NCBI RefSeq assembly: GCF_025567125.1
Contig: NZ_JAOQJI010000017.1
Coordinates: forward strand, 8,798-72,797
Source of the DNA: Phocaeicola fibrisolvens
GTDB taxonomy: Bacteria; Bacteroidota; Bacteroidia; Bacteroidales; Bacteroidaceae
Direction of reading: 5' to 3'
Length of the DNA: 64,000 nt
Notes under the pieces: generated by a model
Database searches by the model: none
What the model was told of the DNA's origin: nothing
What the model saw: the letters and a program-made list of their open reading frames with translations, nothing else
Shown here: one piece after another, positions 32,670 to 42,237 of the stretch
Layout of the letters: each line of letters starts with the position of its first letter
Position numbering within the stretch: position 1 is the first letter of the stretch
Position numbers and translations under genes: made by a program

Positions 32670-34196
32670 TTAGCAGAGTGCTTTGTTCAGCATGTAGTAT
32701 ACTTCGTTCATGCGAAGTTCTTTCTTGAATTCACCGATGGTAGTGTCTTTGTTGATATGTACCATTTCAATACCGGCGATTTCAGCATAGTCTTCCCAGT
32801 ATTCTGCAGTCAGGTCGTATGAGAAGCAAGAGTGGTGTGTACCACCAGCCAAGATCCATGCACCCGCACCGATTTCGAAGTTAGGCATCGGTTTCCAAAG
32901 AGCAGAAGCAACCGGCAATTTAGGCAGCGGTTTCGGTTCGATGCATTCTACGTCGTTTACAATCAGACGGAAACGGTTGCCCAGGTCTACTACTGTAGCT
33001 GTACATCCTGTACCTACCTTAGAAGTGAAGACAAGACGTGCAGTCTGGCTCTTGCGAACGCCGATACCCAGGAAGTGTACTTCCAAGCGAGGTTTCTTGG
33101 CAGCAATCATCGGGCAAACTTCCAGCATGTGGGCCTGCAGGATGGCACTGTTTTCACCGTCGAAGTTCAGTGTGTAGTCTTCCAGGAAAGAGCATCCGTT
33201 AGGCAATCCCTGATTCATTACCCATACAGTACGGTATAAAGCAGCTGATTTCCAGTCGCCTTCTGCTCCGAAACCGTATCCTTCTGCCATCAGTCGCTGA
33301 GAAGCCAAGCCCGGAATCTGGTCGAAGTGGCTGCCGTCTGTCTGACCCAGGTCGTCGAAGTTAGTAGTGAAACCTTTGGCACCTTTTGCTTTCAGAATGG
33401 CGCGGAGAGCCAGTTCAGCTTTGGCAGAGTTCCAGACTTTCTGGTAAGCTTCTGTAGATTTGTCTTCCAGTTCCGCATCGTGGTCGTATTCGCTGAAGTA
33501 AGTTTTTACCAATGCATCTACGTCTTCGTCCTTTACCTCTTTGTGATATTCCATGAGTTCGCTTACCGGGCAGTAGTCTACATGGTATCCCATGCGCTGT
33601 TCAGCTTCCACCTTGTCACCGTCGGTAACGGCTACATTGTTCATCTGGTCGCCGAAGCGGATAATCAGCATATCCTGAGCGTCAGCCCATGCAGCACATA
33701 CACGCATCCAGACAGCAATCTTCTTCTGAGTAGATTCTTCTTTCCAGTAACCTACTACCACTTTGCGACGGATACGCATGCGGGTGCAGATATGACCGAA
33801 TTCGCGGTCGCCGTGAGCAGACTGGTTCAGGTTCATGAAATCCATGTCCATTGTGTCCCATGGAATTTCTTTGTTGAACTGAGTGTGCAGGTGGAGCAAC
33901 GGTTTTTTCAATTGCTGCAAGCCGTGAATCCACATCTTGGCCGGAGAGAAAGTGTGCATCCAAGTGATGATACCGATACATTTATCGTCGTTGTTGGCTG
34001 CTTTGAATACAGCTTCTACTTCTTTTGAAGAATTGGCTGTTCCTTTATATACCACTTTCACAGGCAGTTTGCCGCTGGCGTTCAAACCTGCTACCATTTC
34101 GTTGCTGTGTGCGTCTACTGCGATGACTGCATCGCCTCCGTAAAGGAGCTGAGCTCCGGTTACGAACCATACTTCATATTGATCAAATGTGTTCAT
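32670..34196 (-). CDS. araA: L-arabinose isomerase
   Basis: A 508-residue isomerase converting L-arabinose to L-ribulose. Marks: the FVTGAQLLYGGDAVIAVDAHS opening, HTFSPAKMWIHGLQQLKKPLLHLHTQFN, the AEGYGFGAEGDWKSAALYR catalytic/metal region (Glu-Gly-Asp-Trp) and THHSCFSYDLTAEYWEDYAE near the C-terminus. The length is as expected. It lies 41 nt after araD and 106 nt before araB. Confidence 0.97.
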   Translation of the reverse strand: MNTFDQYEVWFVTGAQLLYGGDAVIAVDAHSNEMVAGLNASGKLPVKVVYKGTANSSKEVEAVFKAANNDDKCIGIITWMHTFSPAKMWIHGLQQLKKPLLHLHTQFNKEIPWDTMDMDFMNLNQSAHGDREFGHICTRMRIRRKVVVGYWKEESTQKKIAVWMRVCAAWADAQDMLIIRFGDQMNNVAVTDGDKVEAEQRMGYHVDYCPVSELMEYHKEVKDEDVDALVKTYFSEYDHDAELEDKSTEAYQKVWNSAKAELALRAILKAKGAKGFTTNFDDLGQTDGSHFDQIPGLASQRLMAEGYGFGAEGDWKSAALYRTVWVMNQGLPNGCSFLEDYTLNFDGENSAILQAHMLEVCPMIAAKKPRLEVHFLGIGVRKSQTARLVFTSKVGTGCTATVVDLGNRFRLIVNDVECIEPKPLPKLPVASALWKPMPNFEIGAGAWILAGGTHHSCFSYDLTAEYWEDYAEIAGIEMVHINKDTTIGEFKKELRMNEVYYMLNKALC

Positions 34197-34237
34197 AGTG
34201 ATTTTATTTATTATTAATTAATTGGTTGGCTTTGTTG

Positions 34238-34927
34238 TTATTTCTTTTGTCCGTAATAGGCATTCGGACCGTGCTTGCGGCTGAAGTGTTTTTCCACCAA
34301 CAGCGGATTCATGGTCAGGTGCGGGTTGATGGCGTAAGCAATGCTGGCCATTTTTGCCACTTGTTCCATGACTACGGCATTGTGTACAGCGTCGTGTGCA
34401 TCTTTACCCCATGAGAAAGGTCCGTGATTCTTTACGAGCACTCCCGGAGTATGTACCGGATTCATGCCCTCGAAGCGTTTCACGATGACATTTCCCGTTT
34501 CCAGTTCGTAGGCACCCTTCACTTCTTCTTCTGTCATGTCGGCTGTACAGGGAATAGCCTCGTGGAAATAGTCTGCATGAGTGGTACCGATGTTCGGAAT
34601 GTCGCATCCGGCCTGTGCCCAGGCAGTGGCGTAAGTAGAGTGGGTGTGTACCACTCCGCCGATTTCAGGGAAAGCTTTGTAGAGAGCCAGATGAGTAGGG
34701 GTGTCGCTTGAAGGGCGCAAATCGCCTTCTACTACGTTTCCTTCCAAATCGACTACTACCATATCCTCAGCTTTCATTTCATCGTAAGACACTCCGCTAG
34801 GTTTGATGACTACCAGTCCGCTTTCACGATCGATGGCAGATACATTTCCCCACGTAAAAATCACCAGTCCGTGCTTTACCAAATCCAGGTTTGCATGGAA
34901 AACTTCTTCTTTTAGTGCTTCTAACAT
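34238..34927 (-). CDS. araD: L-ribulose-5-phosphate 4-epimerase
   Basis: A 229-residue class II aldolase-fold epimerase from the ATG at 34927 (MLEALKEEVFHANLDLVKHGL). Motifs: TWGNVSAIDRESGLVVIKPSGV; the zinc histidines in GGVVHTHSTYATAWAQAG; the later LVKNHGPFSWGKDAHDAV. It converts L-ribulose-5-phosphate to D-xylulose-5-phosphate. The ATG lies just 4 nt after the araR stop, so a longer in-frame start (34972) inside araR is unlikely. Confidence 0.95.
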   Translation of the reverse strand: MLEALKEEVFHANLDLVKHGLVIFTWGNVSAIDRESGLVVIKPSGVSYDEMKAEDMVVVDLEGNVVEGDLRPSSDTPTHLALYKAFPEIGGVVHTHSTYATAWAQAGCDIPNIGTTHADYFHEAIPCTADMTEEEVKGAYELETGNVIVKRFEGMNPVHTPGVLVKNHGPFSWGKDAHDAVHNAVVMEQVAKMASIAYAINPHLTMNPLLVEKHFSRKHGPNAYYGQKK

Positions 34928-34931
34928 GTGA

Positions 34932-35609
34932 TTAAAGTTTAAATTTCGGGTCCTTCTGATAGGCCTTGTCATTGAATTTATAGAGAGAGGCGCCTCTTCT
35001 GGATCCTGTTTTATCTATTTTATTAGTTTTTTCAATAAATCCCATTTCTGCGATACGTTTGCGGAAATTGCGCTTGTCCATCGGCTCGCTGTAGATGGCT
35101 TCATACAAGCTTTGCAGCTGGGTCAAGGTGAACAGCTCGGGAAGCAGGTTGAAGCCGATGGGGGCTCTTGATGCCTTCTGGCGCATGATGGCACGTGCTT
35201 TCTCCACCATCTCGTTGTGATCGAAAATAAGTTCGGGAATTTCATTGATGTTTATCCAATGCGCATTGTGTTGCTGCACCAGTTCCCGGTCATATTCGTT
35301 GATGTTGATAAGCGCATAATAGGCCAGTGAAATTACGCGTTCTCCCGGATCACGGTCTACGGCACCGAATGCCCCAATCTGGTCCATATATACATTCTCC
35401 AGACCGGTCAGCTCGCTCAGTACCCGTTTGGCCGCATCGTCCGCACTTTCGTTTTCCTGGATGAATCCTCCCATCAGAGACCATTGGCCCATTGCCGGCT
35501 CAAAATTTCGTTTCAGCAGCAATAAGTTCAGTTCTCCTTTTTCGAATCCGAAAATGATGCAGTCGATGCCGACGTAGAATTTGGGATTATGATTATAATA
35601 AGTGGTCAT
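34932..35609 (-). CDS. araR: Nudix-domain transcriptional regulator of arabinose genes
   Basis: A 225-residue protein with an N-terminal Nudix-like domain (residues 5-140) and a C-terminal winged-helix region (about 150-225, with LTQLQSLYEAIYSEPMDKRNFRKRIAEMGFIEKT as the helix-turn-helix). The Nudix box GGFIQENESADDAAKRVLSELTGL departs from the catalytic GX5EX7REUXEEXGU, so it probably binds ligand without hydrolysis. This architecture and the placement between galM and araD match the AraR repressor described in Bacteroides thetaiotaomicron, whose effector is L-arabinose. Candidate operators are at 36841, 38815 and 38855. Confidence 0.88.
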   Translation of the reverse strand: MTTYYNHNPKFYVGIDCIIFGFEKGELNLLLLKRNFEPAMGQWSLMGGFIQENESADDAAKRVLSELTGLENVYMDQIGAFGAVDRDPGERVISLAYYALININEYDRELVQQHNAHWININEIPELIFDHNEMVEKARAIMRQKASRAPIGFNLLPELFTLTQLQSLYEAIYSEPMDKRNFRKRIAEMGFIEKTNKIDKTGSRRGASLYKFNDKAYQKDPKFKL

Positions 35610-35659
35610 TCAATTTTTGACTTTTTGTTCTTTTCAACTAGGTTTCTTGTCGGTTTCTG

Positions 35660-36814
35660 TTATTTCTCCACTGTAAATTTGAAGATGCAGTGACTCTGGT
35701 AAGTTTGTCCTGGAGCCAGAATAACAGAAGGCCATTGTGGCTTGTTGGGGCTGTCGGGATAGTGCTGTGTTTCCAAACAAACGGAAGCCCGTTGCGGATA
35801 GGCAATGCCTTTCTTTCCTTTCACTGTTCCGTCCAGGAAATTTCCTGTATATACCTGTATACCTGGTTCATTGGTGTAGACTTCCAAGCTGATACCTGTG
35901 GTTGGACAAGTCAGTTTGGCAGCCAGCTGGTTGATGTCGCCTTTGGTCTTCAATACCCAGTTATGGTCGAATCCGTTACCGAATTTCACTTGTTCGTTGG
36001 TAAAGTCTGTGACATCTGGACTGATGGTCTTCGGCGTGTTGAAGTCGAACGGAGTATCTTTTACTGCCATCATTTCGCCGGTGGTCATGAAGGTGCTGTC
36101 TACTGGTGTGATGCTGTCGGAAGCCACATAAAGCACGTGGTCGGTAGCCGGTTTTGAAGGATCACCGCTCAGGTTGAAGTACGAGTGGTTGGTCATGTTG
36201 ATGACAGTCGTCTTGTCGGTAGTGGCATCGTATTGGATATCAATGGCGTTATCAGCTGTCAGAGAATAGGTTACATGAGCCGTTACGTTGCCCGGGAAGT
36301 TATTGTCTCCATCCGGTGATTTCATGGTCAGCACAAGGGTACTGTCATTGGTTTGATTAGCTTCATATACTTGATATTGCCATCCTGTAGGACCTCCGTG
36401 CAGACAGTGCCCGAAATTGTTTGTCGGGAGTTGGATTTCTTGTCCGTCAAGAGTGATTTTACCTTTGTTGATTCGGTTGGCATAACGTCCGATGGCTGCA
36501 CCGAAATCACTCGGAATATGCTGGTAGTCAGCTATGCTGTCGAAGCCGAGAACCACATCGGTCATCTTGCCGGTTTTGTCGGGAACCATAATGGAAACCA
36601 GTCGACCCCCAAAATTGGTGACACAGACTTCCATCCCCTGATGATTCTTTAAAGTGTAAAGTTTTACAGGTTTTACACTATCTACCAGCGTCTCAAAATT
36701 GGCTGGGTCCAAACCCGATAAGGTCAGTTTGGGAGCTTCTTGTTTTTGACTGCATCCGCAGAAAAAAATTAAAGCAGCACTCATGCCTAGAAGTGATTTC
36801 TTCATGCTTTTCAT
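35660..36814 (-). CDS. Aldose 1-epimerase (mutarotase), exported lipoprotein
   Basis: A 384-residue protein from 36814 (MKSMKKSLLGMSAALIFFCGCS); the Cys in the lipobox-like FCGC suggests lipidation. GalM-fold marks: SIMVPDKTGKMTDVVLGFDS, NRINKGKITLDGQEIQL, HGGPTGWQYQ (substrate His), NMTNHSYFNLSGD (catalytic His) and YTNEPGIQVYTGN (catalytic Glu). It interconverts sugar anomers in the periplasm, which speeds uptake by the downstream transport system. It sits between the symporter and araR genes. Confidence 0.93.
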   Translation of the reverse strand: MKSMKKSLLGMSAALIFFCGCSQKQEAPKLTLSGLDPANFETLVDSVKPVKLYTLKNHQGMEVCVTNFGGRLVSIMVPDKTGKMTDVVLGFDSIADYQHIPSDFGAAIGRYANRINKGKITLDGQEIQLPTNNFGHCLHGGPTGWQYQVYEANQTNDSTLVLTMKSPDGDNNFPGNVTAHVTYSLTADNAIDIQYDATTDKTTVINMTNHSYFNLSGDPSKPATDHVLYVASDSITPVDSTFMTTGEMMAVKDTPFDFNTPKTISPDVTDFTNEQVKFGNGFDHNWVLKTKGDINQLAAKLTCPTTGISLEVYTNEPGIQVYTGNFLDGTVKGKKGIAYPQRASVCLETQHYPDSPNKPQWPSVILAPGQTYQSHCIFKFTVEK

Positions 36815-36840
36815 AAATTTATATTTAATATTATTTGTGT

Positions 36841-36860
36841 GGTGTAAAAGTAACACTTAA
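36841..36860. promoter_or_regulatory. Candidate AraR operator upstream of the mutarotase
   Basis: GGTGTAAAAGTAACACTTAA carries the half-sites GTGT and ACACTTAA, resembling the two sites at 38815 and 38855. It lies 27 bp upstream of the mutarotase start codon. Confidence 0.5.
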
Positions 36861-36930
36861 AATGATTGGTTGTTCTTTTTTTCAAATGTTTTTCAACATA
36901 GAATGCATGTTTTTCGATAGTTTCTATATA

Positions 36931-36970
36931 AAAAAGGAAGAGGATACGCAATCTTCTGCATACCCTCTTC
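36931..36970 (-). terminator. Terminator after the sugar symporter
   Basis: Arms 36937-36949 and 36958-36970 pair over 13 nt with two G-U pairs. On the minus strand the stem is followed by CTTTTT. So the symporter transcript ends before galM. Confidence 0.85.
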
Positions 36971-36994
36971 TATTATAAGTTGTTGTTTTTTGGA

Positions 36995-38740
36995 TTACCA
37001 GAAATATGCATAGAACAATGCGCACAGTACCACAACGCCCAATGTGGCAATAACATCCCACATATTCCAGCTTTCGCGGATGGCTTTCTTGTAGTCGCCT
37101 GTGAATGTGATGGCGGCAATCTGTTCAGATGTTGGTTTGGCAGTAAACATGGATACCACGTACATCAGAATGACGATGAATACAAGTAACCATACTTCGA
37201 AGATGAGCCAGTTGGTTTGCCAGAACCAAGAGGTGTATTCCCAGAATGCACCGTCCATGACAGCTTTGCCTGAGTCGGTGATTACATTGGTCAGCAAACG
37301 TACCATACCGATGAGGAAACCGCCAATAAGGCCCCATTCTCCGGCTTTCGGAGTGATGCGTTTAGAGAAGATACCAAGGGTGAATACGGCTACCATGGCA
37401 GGGGCAATCAAAGACTGGATATCTTGAAGATAAGAATACAGGTTACCCATGTTCATCATGATAGGCATCCAAGCCAATCCTAAGAGTACGACTACGACGG
37501 TAGCAACACGGCCTACCATTACGTAGTGGCTTTCACTCATACCTTTTTTCATCGGTTTGTAGAAGTCTTCTGTAAATAAAGTGGCGCAGCTGTTGAAGAA
37601 GGCAGCCAAAGAAGCTACAAGGGCACAAATGAAACCGATTGTGACGATACCTTTCACACCGGCTGGCAGGATGTTTTTGACCATCATGGCGAAGGCGCCG
37701 TCCGTGTCATGTGTGTTGGTGATGTCCATAACGATGTTGCTGCCGGTCTTTTGAGAGAGTGCGAAAGCTACCATACCCGGAATCAGGAACATGAATACAG
37801 GTAGCAGTTTGAAATAGCCGGCTGCGATTGTACCGCGGCGTGCGCGAGCCATGACTTTGCGGTTGTCTTCTCCTTTGGTTTGTCCGAGTACACGTTGTAC
37901 GATATGCTGGTCAGTACACCAGTACCAGAAGCCGATGATGGAGGCTCCAAGGAAGACTACGTAGCCAGGGAACTGCGGATACATGGGGTCGGCAGGGTCG
38001 GTGTGGAACATGTGGGTTGTCCCGAAGCCGTCGTGTGCGGCGTTACAAGCGGCCATCATTTGTGACCATCCTTCTGCGATGCTGCCGTCTCCAAGCATAT
38101 TCAGACCAAGGAACAAAACGAGGAACGAACCAATAATCAATATCGGGGTTTGGATGGCAGAAAGTGTCATTACACCTTTCATACCACCGAAAACTGTGAA
38201 TACGGCTGTAATGAAAATAAGACCGAGTGCACCCCACCAAAATGGAAGTCCAAGCAAATATTCAAAGAAAATACCACCGGTGAATGCTGTTACGGATACC
38301 TTTGTCAGCACGTAGGCAATCAGAGTGATGATGGACAACCATGAACCAGTGCGCTGGGTATAGCGGAATTTCAGAAAGTCAGGCATGGTGATGATTTTAC
38401 CCATTTTGTTATTTAATAGCTGGTAAAAAGGCACGAACAGCCATCCAAGGATAAGAATCATCCAGCCTTGCATTTCCCAGTGTGCCATTCCTACACCGTC
38501 TTTCGCACCCGTACCAGCCAATCCTACCAGGTGTTCAGAACCGATATTTGCTGCAAAGATGGCGGCACCGATGATATACCAAGGTTCTCCTTTTCCGAAA
38601 AGGTAATCCTGACTGTCTGCACCTTTCATCTTTTCATGGTCCTTTTTAATTGTACGGTAAACAGCCCATACAATAGCCATGACCCCGACTGCGAGAACCA
38701 ACCAGTCGAGCCAAATAAATTCAGTTGAATTCCAATTCAT
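36995..38740 (-). CDS. Sodium/solute symporter (SSS family), likely arabinose
   Basis: A 581-residue SGLT-like permease with about 14 hydrophobic helices. Family features: ANIGSEHLVGLAGTGAKDG in the first helices (sodium-site region), FRYTQRTGSWLSI and the GFWYWCTDQHIVQRVLGQTK signature. SSS members couple sodium to sugar uptake across the inner membrane. Its place at the head of the ara cluster, two AraR-like sites upstream, and comparison with the B. thetaiotaomicron ara locus suggest L-arabinose as substrate. Confidence 0.9.
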   Translation of the reverse strand: MNWNSTEFIWLDWLVLAVGVMAIVWAVYRTIKKDHEKMKGADSQDYLFGKGEPWYIIGAAIFAANIGSEHLVGLAGTGAKDGVGMAHWEMQGWMILILGWLFVPFYQLLNNKMGKIITMPDFLKFRYTQRTGSWLSIITLIAYVLTKVSVTAFTGGIFFEYLLGLPFWWGALGLIFITAVFTVFGGMKGVMTLSAIQTPILIIGSFLVLFLGLNMLGDGSIAEGWSQMMAACNAAHDGFGTTHMFHTDPADPMYPQFPGYVVFLGASIIGFWYWCTDQHIVQRVLGQTKGEDNRKVMARARRGTIAAGYFKLLPVFMFLIPGMVAFALSQKTGSNIVMDITNTHDTDGAFAMMVKNILPAGVKGIVTIGFICALVASLAAFFNSCATLFTEDFYKPMKKGMSESHYVMVGRVATVVVVLLGLAWMPIMMNMGNLYSYLQDIQSLIAPAMVAVFTLGIFSKRITPKAGEWGLIGGFLIGMVRLLTNVITDSGKAVMDGAFWEYTSWFWQTNWLIFEVWLLVFIVILMYVVSMFTAKPTSEQIAAITFTGDYKKAIRESWNMWDVIATLGVVVLCALFYAYFW

Positions 38741-38814
38741 AATAGTATTATTTAAATGATTTGTGTATTGACTTCGCGGCTATCAAAAGTTTATTTTATT
38801 TTGTTTGTTTTCCA

Positions 38815-38834
38815 AAGTGTATTAGTAACACTAA
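38815..38834. promoter_or_regulatory. Candidate AraR operator 1
   Basis: AAGTGTATTAGTAACACTAA: half-sites AAGTGT and ACACTAA, 7 nt between them. It overlaps the probable symporter -7 box on the minus strand. Confidence 0.55.
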
Positions 38835-38854
38835 TTCGACTGCAATATTACGGA

Positions 38855-38874
38855 TAAGTGTAAAAATACACTAA
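38855..38874. promoter_or_regulatory. Candidate AraR operator 2
   Basis: TAAGTGTAAAAATACACTAA, an 8-nt-arm dyad with one mismatch (TAAGTGTA/TACACTAA) and a 4-nt centre. It lies 40 bp from operator 1. Confidence 0.6.
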
Positions 38875-39118
38875 TAAAAACTCATGTTTTAGAGCATGTT
38901 TCTTTGCTTTTTCTGTTTGTACTTTGTTTTTAACATTTCGGTAGAGATAAAATGTATAAAGCTTTTGAGGCTTTTTACAGTTTCATTCGTATGATAATGT
39001 TTGAAGAATGGATGAGTAGAATGAAAACTGGTAGTTTTTGTAGAAATGTATTTTGAGTCTCTTTTTGAAATATAGACAGAATCTGTGTATTTTTGTTTGT
39101 AAAAATGAATTTTAGTTT

Positions 39119-42016
39119 ATGGCAATGAAGTCTTTTTTGAAATATATCATTATTTTTTTGTGGTTCTGTTTATGGAATGTGCAAGCAGATGCTGAATCAT
39201 CTGTCATTCGTAATTTGTCTGTTTCAGATGGACTTTCGGATTTGGTGGTTAATGTGATTTACAAGGATTCGAAGGGATATGTTTGGATGGGAACGAATAC
39301 TTCAGTGGAACGTTTTGACGGAATACGATTGGAGCATTATATGGTGGAAGGTCGTAATGAGAATTTAAAGCGTGTGTATGCACTTGCCGAAATGCCTGGA
39401 GATGAAATGTGGGTCGGTACGGGAATGGGGGTATGTCGTTTGCGTTTAGGTCAGGATAGATTGGAGCGATTGGCACCAGAAATGATTACGAGTGGGGTGC
39501 ACGTATTTTGTCGAGTAGGTGAAGTGCTTTATATTGGTACTGAAAAAGGGTTGTATGTCTATCAGAATGGAGTCTTTACACATTTGCTGGTTGATAAGAA
39601 TGTTTTTTCAAGTGCAAATTATGTAACAGGAATTGTAAAAGGAAATAAAGATGAATTGTGGCTTTCGACCATGGGTGGACTGAAGTTACTTTATATGACT
39701 GACCGGAAGATTGTTTCATTCTCAGATAAATTAGGTAAAAACGGACAAAATCTTTCGTTCTATAATATAGCATGTATTAATCGAAAAGTCTATTTAGGTT
39801 CGATGACAGATGGTTTGATAGTCTTTGATTCTGTACAGAAACAGTTTGCACATTATGTGGATGTCGGGTGCGGAGTTATTTCTTCTTTATCTACAGATGG
39901 GAAAGATTTGCTTTATGTAGGTACGGATGGAAATGGAGTACATTTTATTTCGGTCAGCAAATGTAGGATTGTTCGTTCATTTCGTCATGACCGTGATACA
40001 GACGGTTGCATTCGTTCCAATTCAGTATATTCTGTATTAGTGGATAAGGATGGGGTTATTTGGATTGGTTTTTATCAATTGGGAGTGGATTATACTTTGT
40101 ATCAAAGCGATTTATTCTCTACCTATAAATACAAATCTTTGTTCGATTCCAGGGATATGGCTGTAAGAACTATTGCTTTTCATGGAAAACAGAAATTGAT
40201 AGGTTCTCGTGATGGATTTGTGTTTATAGATGAGGCCAATGAACAGTTTCAAAGTTATAAGATTCCTCGGTTGCGTGCTTCAATTATCGTATCTAGCTGT
40301 TACTTCCAGGGAGAATATTATATTGGAACGTATGGTGGTGGAATGTATGTGTTGAATCCGGTAACATTGGAACTACGTGATTTCTGCCCGGATGTGGCCG
40401 ATCCATTCTTACATGGTCATATTTTTAGTATTCGTCCTGATAATCAGAATAATTTGTGGATTGGAACCTCTTCCGGGCTTTATTGTTTCCATAATGGGAA
40501 AGTAATGCATCATTATACAAGTGGAGATTCTAAACTTCCAGAAGGAAATGTATATGAAATTTATTTTGATTCTTCTCACAAAGGATGGATTTGTACGGAA
40601 ACAGGTATTTGTATTTGGGATCCTTCTTCTGAGAGTTTGAAAAATGATGTTTTTCCGGAAGGATTTGTCAACAAGGAAAAAATTCGAATGATTTACGAAA
40701 CGTCTGATCATGAGTTGTATTTTTTGCCGGACAAAGGTGATCTATTTGTTTCTGATTTAACGATGACTCAATTTAGGAGGGTTACATCTGGTACCTTATT
40801 GGAAAGGAAATCTTTGATGGCTGTGATTGAAGATTCGGAGAATTGGTTATGGTTGTCCACCAATAAGGGTATGTATAGGTTTGACAGAAAGAATCGCGTT
40901 GTCCCATATAATTTCATGGATGGTATCCCAAGTCTGATTTTTATTAATTGCATTCCTATAAAAGATGAAAAGGGAAATTTATGGTTCGGTAATTCTAAGG
41001 GATTGGTATGTTTAAATGGAGAAGAGATGAATCTCTTGTCTAGACGTTTTTATACGATTGCTCTTTCAGATGTACTAGTGAATGGAAAAAGTGTACAGCA
41101 ACGGATTTCTGGTAAAGCCGGTCATTATTTTTTGTCGTTGGACGATAGTCAGAAAAGTGTGACTATTCAGTTTTCCGCATTGACATATAGTGATCCTAAT
41201 AGTTTGATGTATGAATATCAGCTAGACGAGGATGGAGAATGGATTTCCTTGATGGGAAAATCAGAGGTCTCTTTATATGATTTGCCCTATGGCACTACAT
41301 ATTTTAAAGTTCGTCAGATTGGATATCCGGATTCTGCTATGATACTAGAGATTAATATACCGAATCATTCTTGGATAAAAATTCTATATACGTTATTGGT
41401 GTTGGGAATATTAGTATGTGGAATCTATACTTTTCGACGTCGGTTGTTGCAGAGTGTGTTACGTGTTCTACGTAAATTAAACGATTCGGAAGATAGAGAT
41501 ATACCAGAGATGGAGAAGAAAGTTGAAAATGATATTACTCGGAAGGAGGTCTTGTCTTTAGAAGGTATTTCTCATGAGGTGGAGTCGGGAACTGAAAAGA
41601 AGATATTAGCCCATACTGATGACAAATATCGTACAAACAAGGTGAGCCCAGAAGAATGCAAACGTCTTTATCGTCTATTGGATCAGGAGATGAAACGAAA
41701 TAAGCCTTATCGTAATCCGAATCTAAAAGTTGCAGAACTGGCCTCTTTGATTGGTACTACTTCTCATTCTCTTTCGTACCTGTTTAATCAATATTTGGAG
41801 AAAAATTATTATGACTACATTAATGAATATCGGGTAGAAGAGTTCAAAGCACTTATTTTAAAGGAAGAATATGCAAAATATACCCTAACCGCGTTAGCAG
41901 AACTTTGTGGTTTTAGTTCGCGTGCATCTTTCTTCCGTTCATTCAAGAAAGTTACAGGTATAACTCCTAATGAATACATTAAACAGGTTTCCGGGGAACG
42001 CCGTTCGGTAGATTAA
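39119..42016 (+). CDS. Membrane sensor-regulator: beta-propeller ligand domain + AraC-type DNA-binding domain
   Basis: A 965-residue one-protein sensor. The signal/first helix is FLKYIIIFLWFCLWNVQA. Residues 25-660 hold two-component-regulator propeller repeats (KGYVWMGTNTSVERFDG, NNLWIGTSSGLYCF, GNLWFGNSKGLVCL), then a Y_Y_Y-type domain, one membrane helix at about 754-775 (ILYTLLVLGILVCGIYTF), a charged linker, and an AraC-type double HTH at 854-957 (AELASLIGTTSHSLSYLFNQYL; ALAELCGFSSRASFFRSFKKVTGITPNEYI). No histidine kinase or receiver domain is present, unlike the hybrid two-component systems typical of PULs. It sits at the head of the PUL with its own promoter and terminator. Confidence 0.9.
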   Translation: MAMKSFLKYIIIFLWFCLWNVQADAESSVIRNLSVSDGLSDLVVNVIYKDSKGYVWMGTNTSVERFDGIRLEHYMVEGRNENLKRVYALAEMPGDEMWVGTGMGVCRLRLGQDRLERLAPEMITSGVHVFCRVGEVLYIGTEKGLYVYQNGVFTHLLVDKNVFSSANYVTGIVKGNKDELWLSTMGGLKLLYMTDRKIVSFSDKLGKNGQNLSFYNIACINRKVYLGSMTDGLIVFDSVQKQFAHYVDVGCGVISSLSTDGKDLLYVGTDGNGVHFISVSKCRIVRSFRHDRDTDGCIRSNSVYSVLVDKDGVIWIGFYQLGVDYTLYQSDLFSTYKYKSLFDSRDMAVRTIAFHGKQKLIGSRDGFVFIDEANEQFQSYKIPRLRASIIVSSCYFQGEYYIGTYGGGMYVLNPVTLELRDFCPDVADPFLHGHIFSIRPDNQNNLWIGTSSGLYCFHNGKVMHHYTSGDSKLPEGNVYEIYFDSSHKGWICTETGICIWDPSSESLKNDVFPEGFVNKEKIRMIYETSDHELYFLPDKGDLFVSDLTMTQFRRVTSGTLLERKSLMAVIEDSENWLWLSTNKGMYRFDRKNRVVPYNFMDGIPSLIFINCIPIKDEKGNLWFGNSKGLVCLNGEEMNLLSRRFYTIALSDVLVNGKSVQQRISGKAGHYFLSLDDSQKSVTIQFSALTYSDPNSLMYEYQLDEDGEWISLMGKSEVSLYDLPYGTTYFKVRQIGYPDSAMILEINIPNHSWIKILYTLLVLGILVCGIYTFRRRLLQSVLRVLRKLNDSEDRDIPEMEKKVENDITRKEVLSLEGISHEVESGTEKKILAHTDDKYRTNKVSPEECKRLYRLLDQEMKRNKPYRNPNLKVAELASLIGTTSHSLSYLFNQYLEKNYYDYINEYRVEEFKALILKEEYAKYTLTALAELCGFSSRASFFRSFKKVTGITPNEYIKQVSGERRSVD

Positions 42017-42045
42017 CAATTCCGATTGGTGCTGAAATCCACTAA

Positions 42046-42105
42046 GACATCCCGTGGAAAAGTTTCAAATAATAAATTGAGACTTTTCTGCGGGATGCCT
42101 TATTT
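42046..42105 (+). terminator. Terminator after the PUL regulator
   Basis: A 23-nt imperfect stem (42046-42068 with 42077-42099, 8-nt loop) is followed by TTATTTT. Confidence 0.85.
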
Positions 42106-42173
42106 TAATGATAATCAAATATATACATGCTTTTTGGTCTTACTGTATGAGGTGAGATTTATTCGAGGTAATA

Positions 42174-42208
42174 TTTGCTCTAAGTTTTTGATAATGTAAA
42201 TACTTTTG
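42174..42208 (+). promoter_or_regulatory. Possible promoter of the ECF sigma gene
   Basis: TACTTTTG (42201-42208) is a good -7 box. TTTG at 42174-42177 is 23 nt upstream, at the long end of the usual spacing. Confidence 0.45.
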
Positions 42209-42237
42209 TAGTGTGAAAAACAGAAATGAACTAATTT

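Larger units (their letters stand above)
38741..39118. promoter_or_regulatory. Divergent region between the symporter and the PUL regulator
   Basis: Contains two candidate AraR operators (38815-38834 and 38855-38874). On the minus strand, TACACTTTG (38825-ish inside the first operator, overlapping AAAGTGTA) could be the symporter -7 box. On the plus strand, TTTTG (39063-39067) and TATTTTTG (39088-39095) with 20 nt between them form the regulator's promoter. The rest is AT-rich. Confidence 0.6.
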
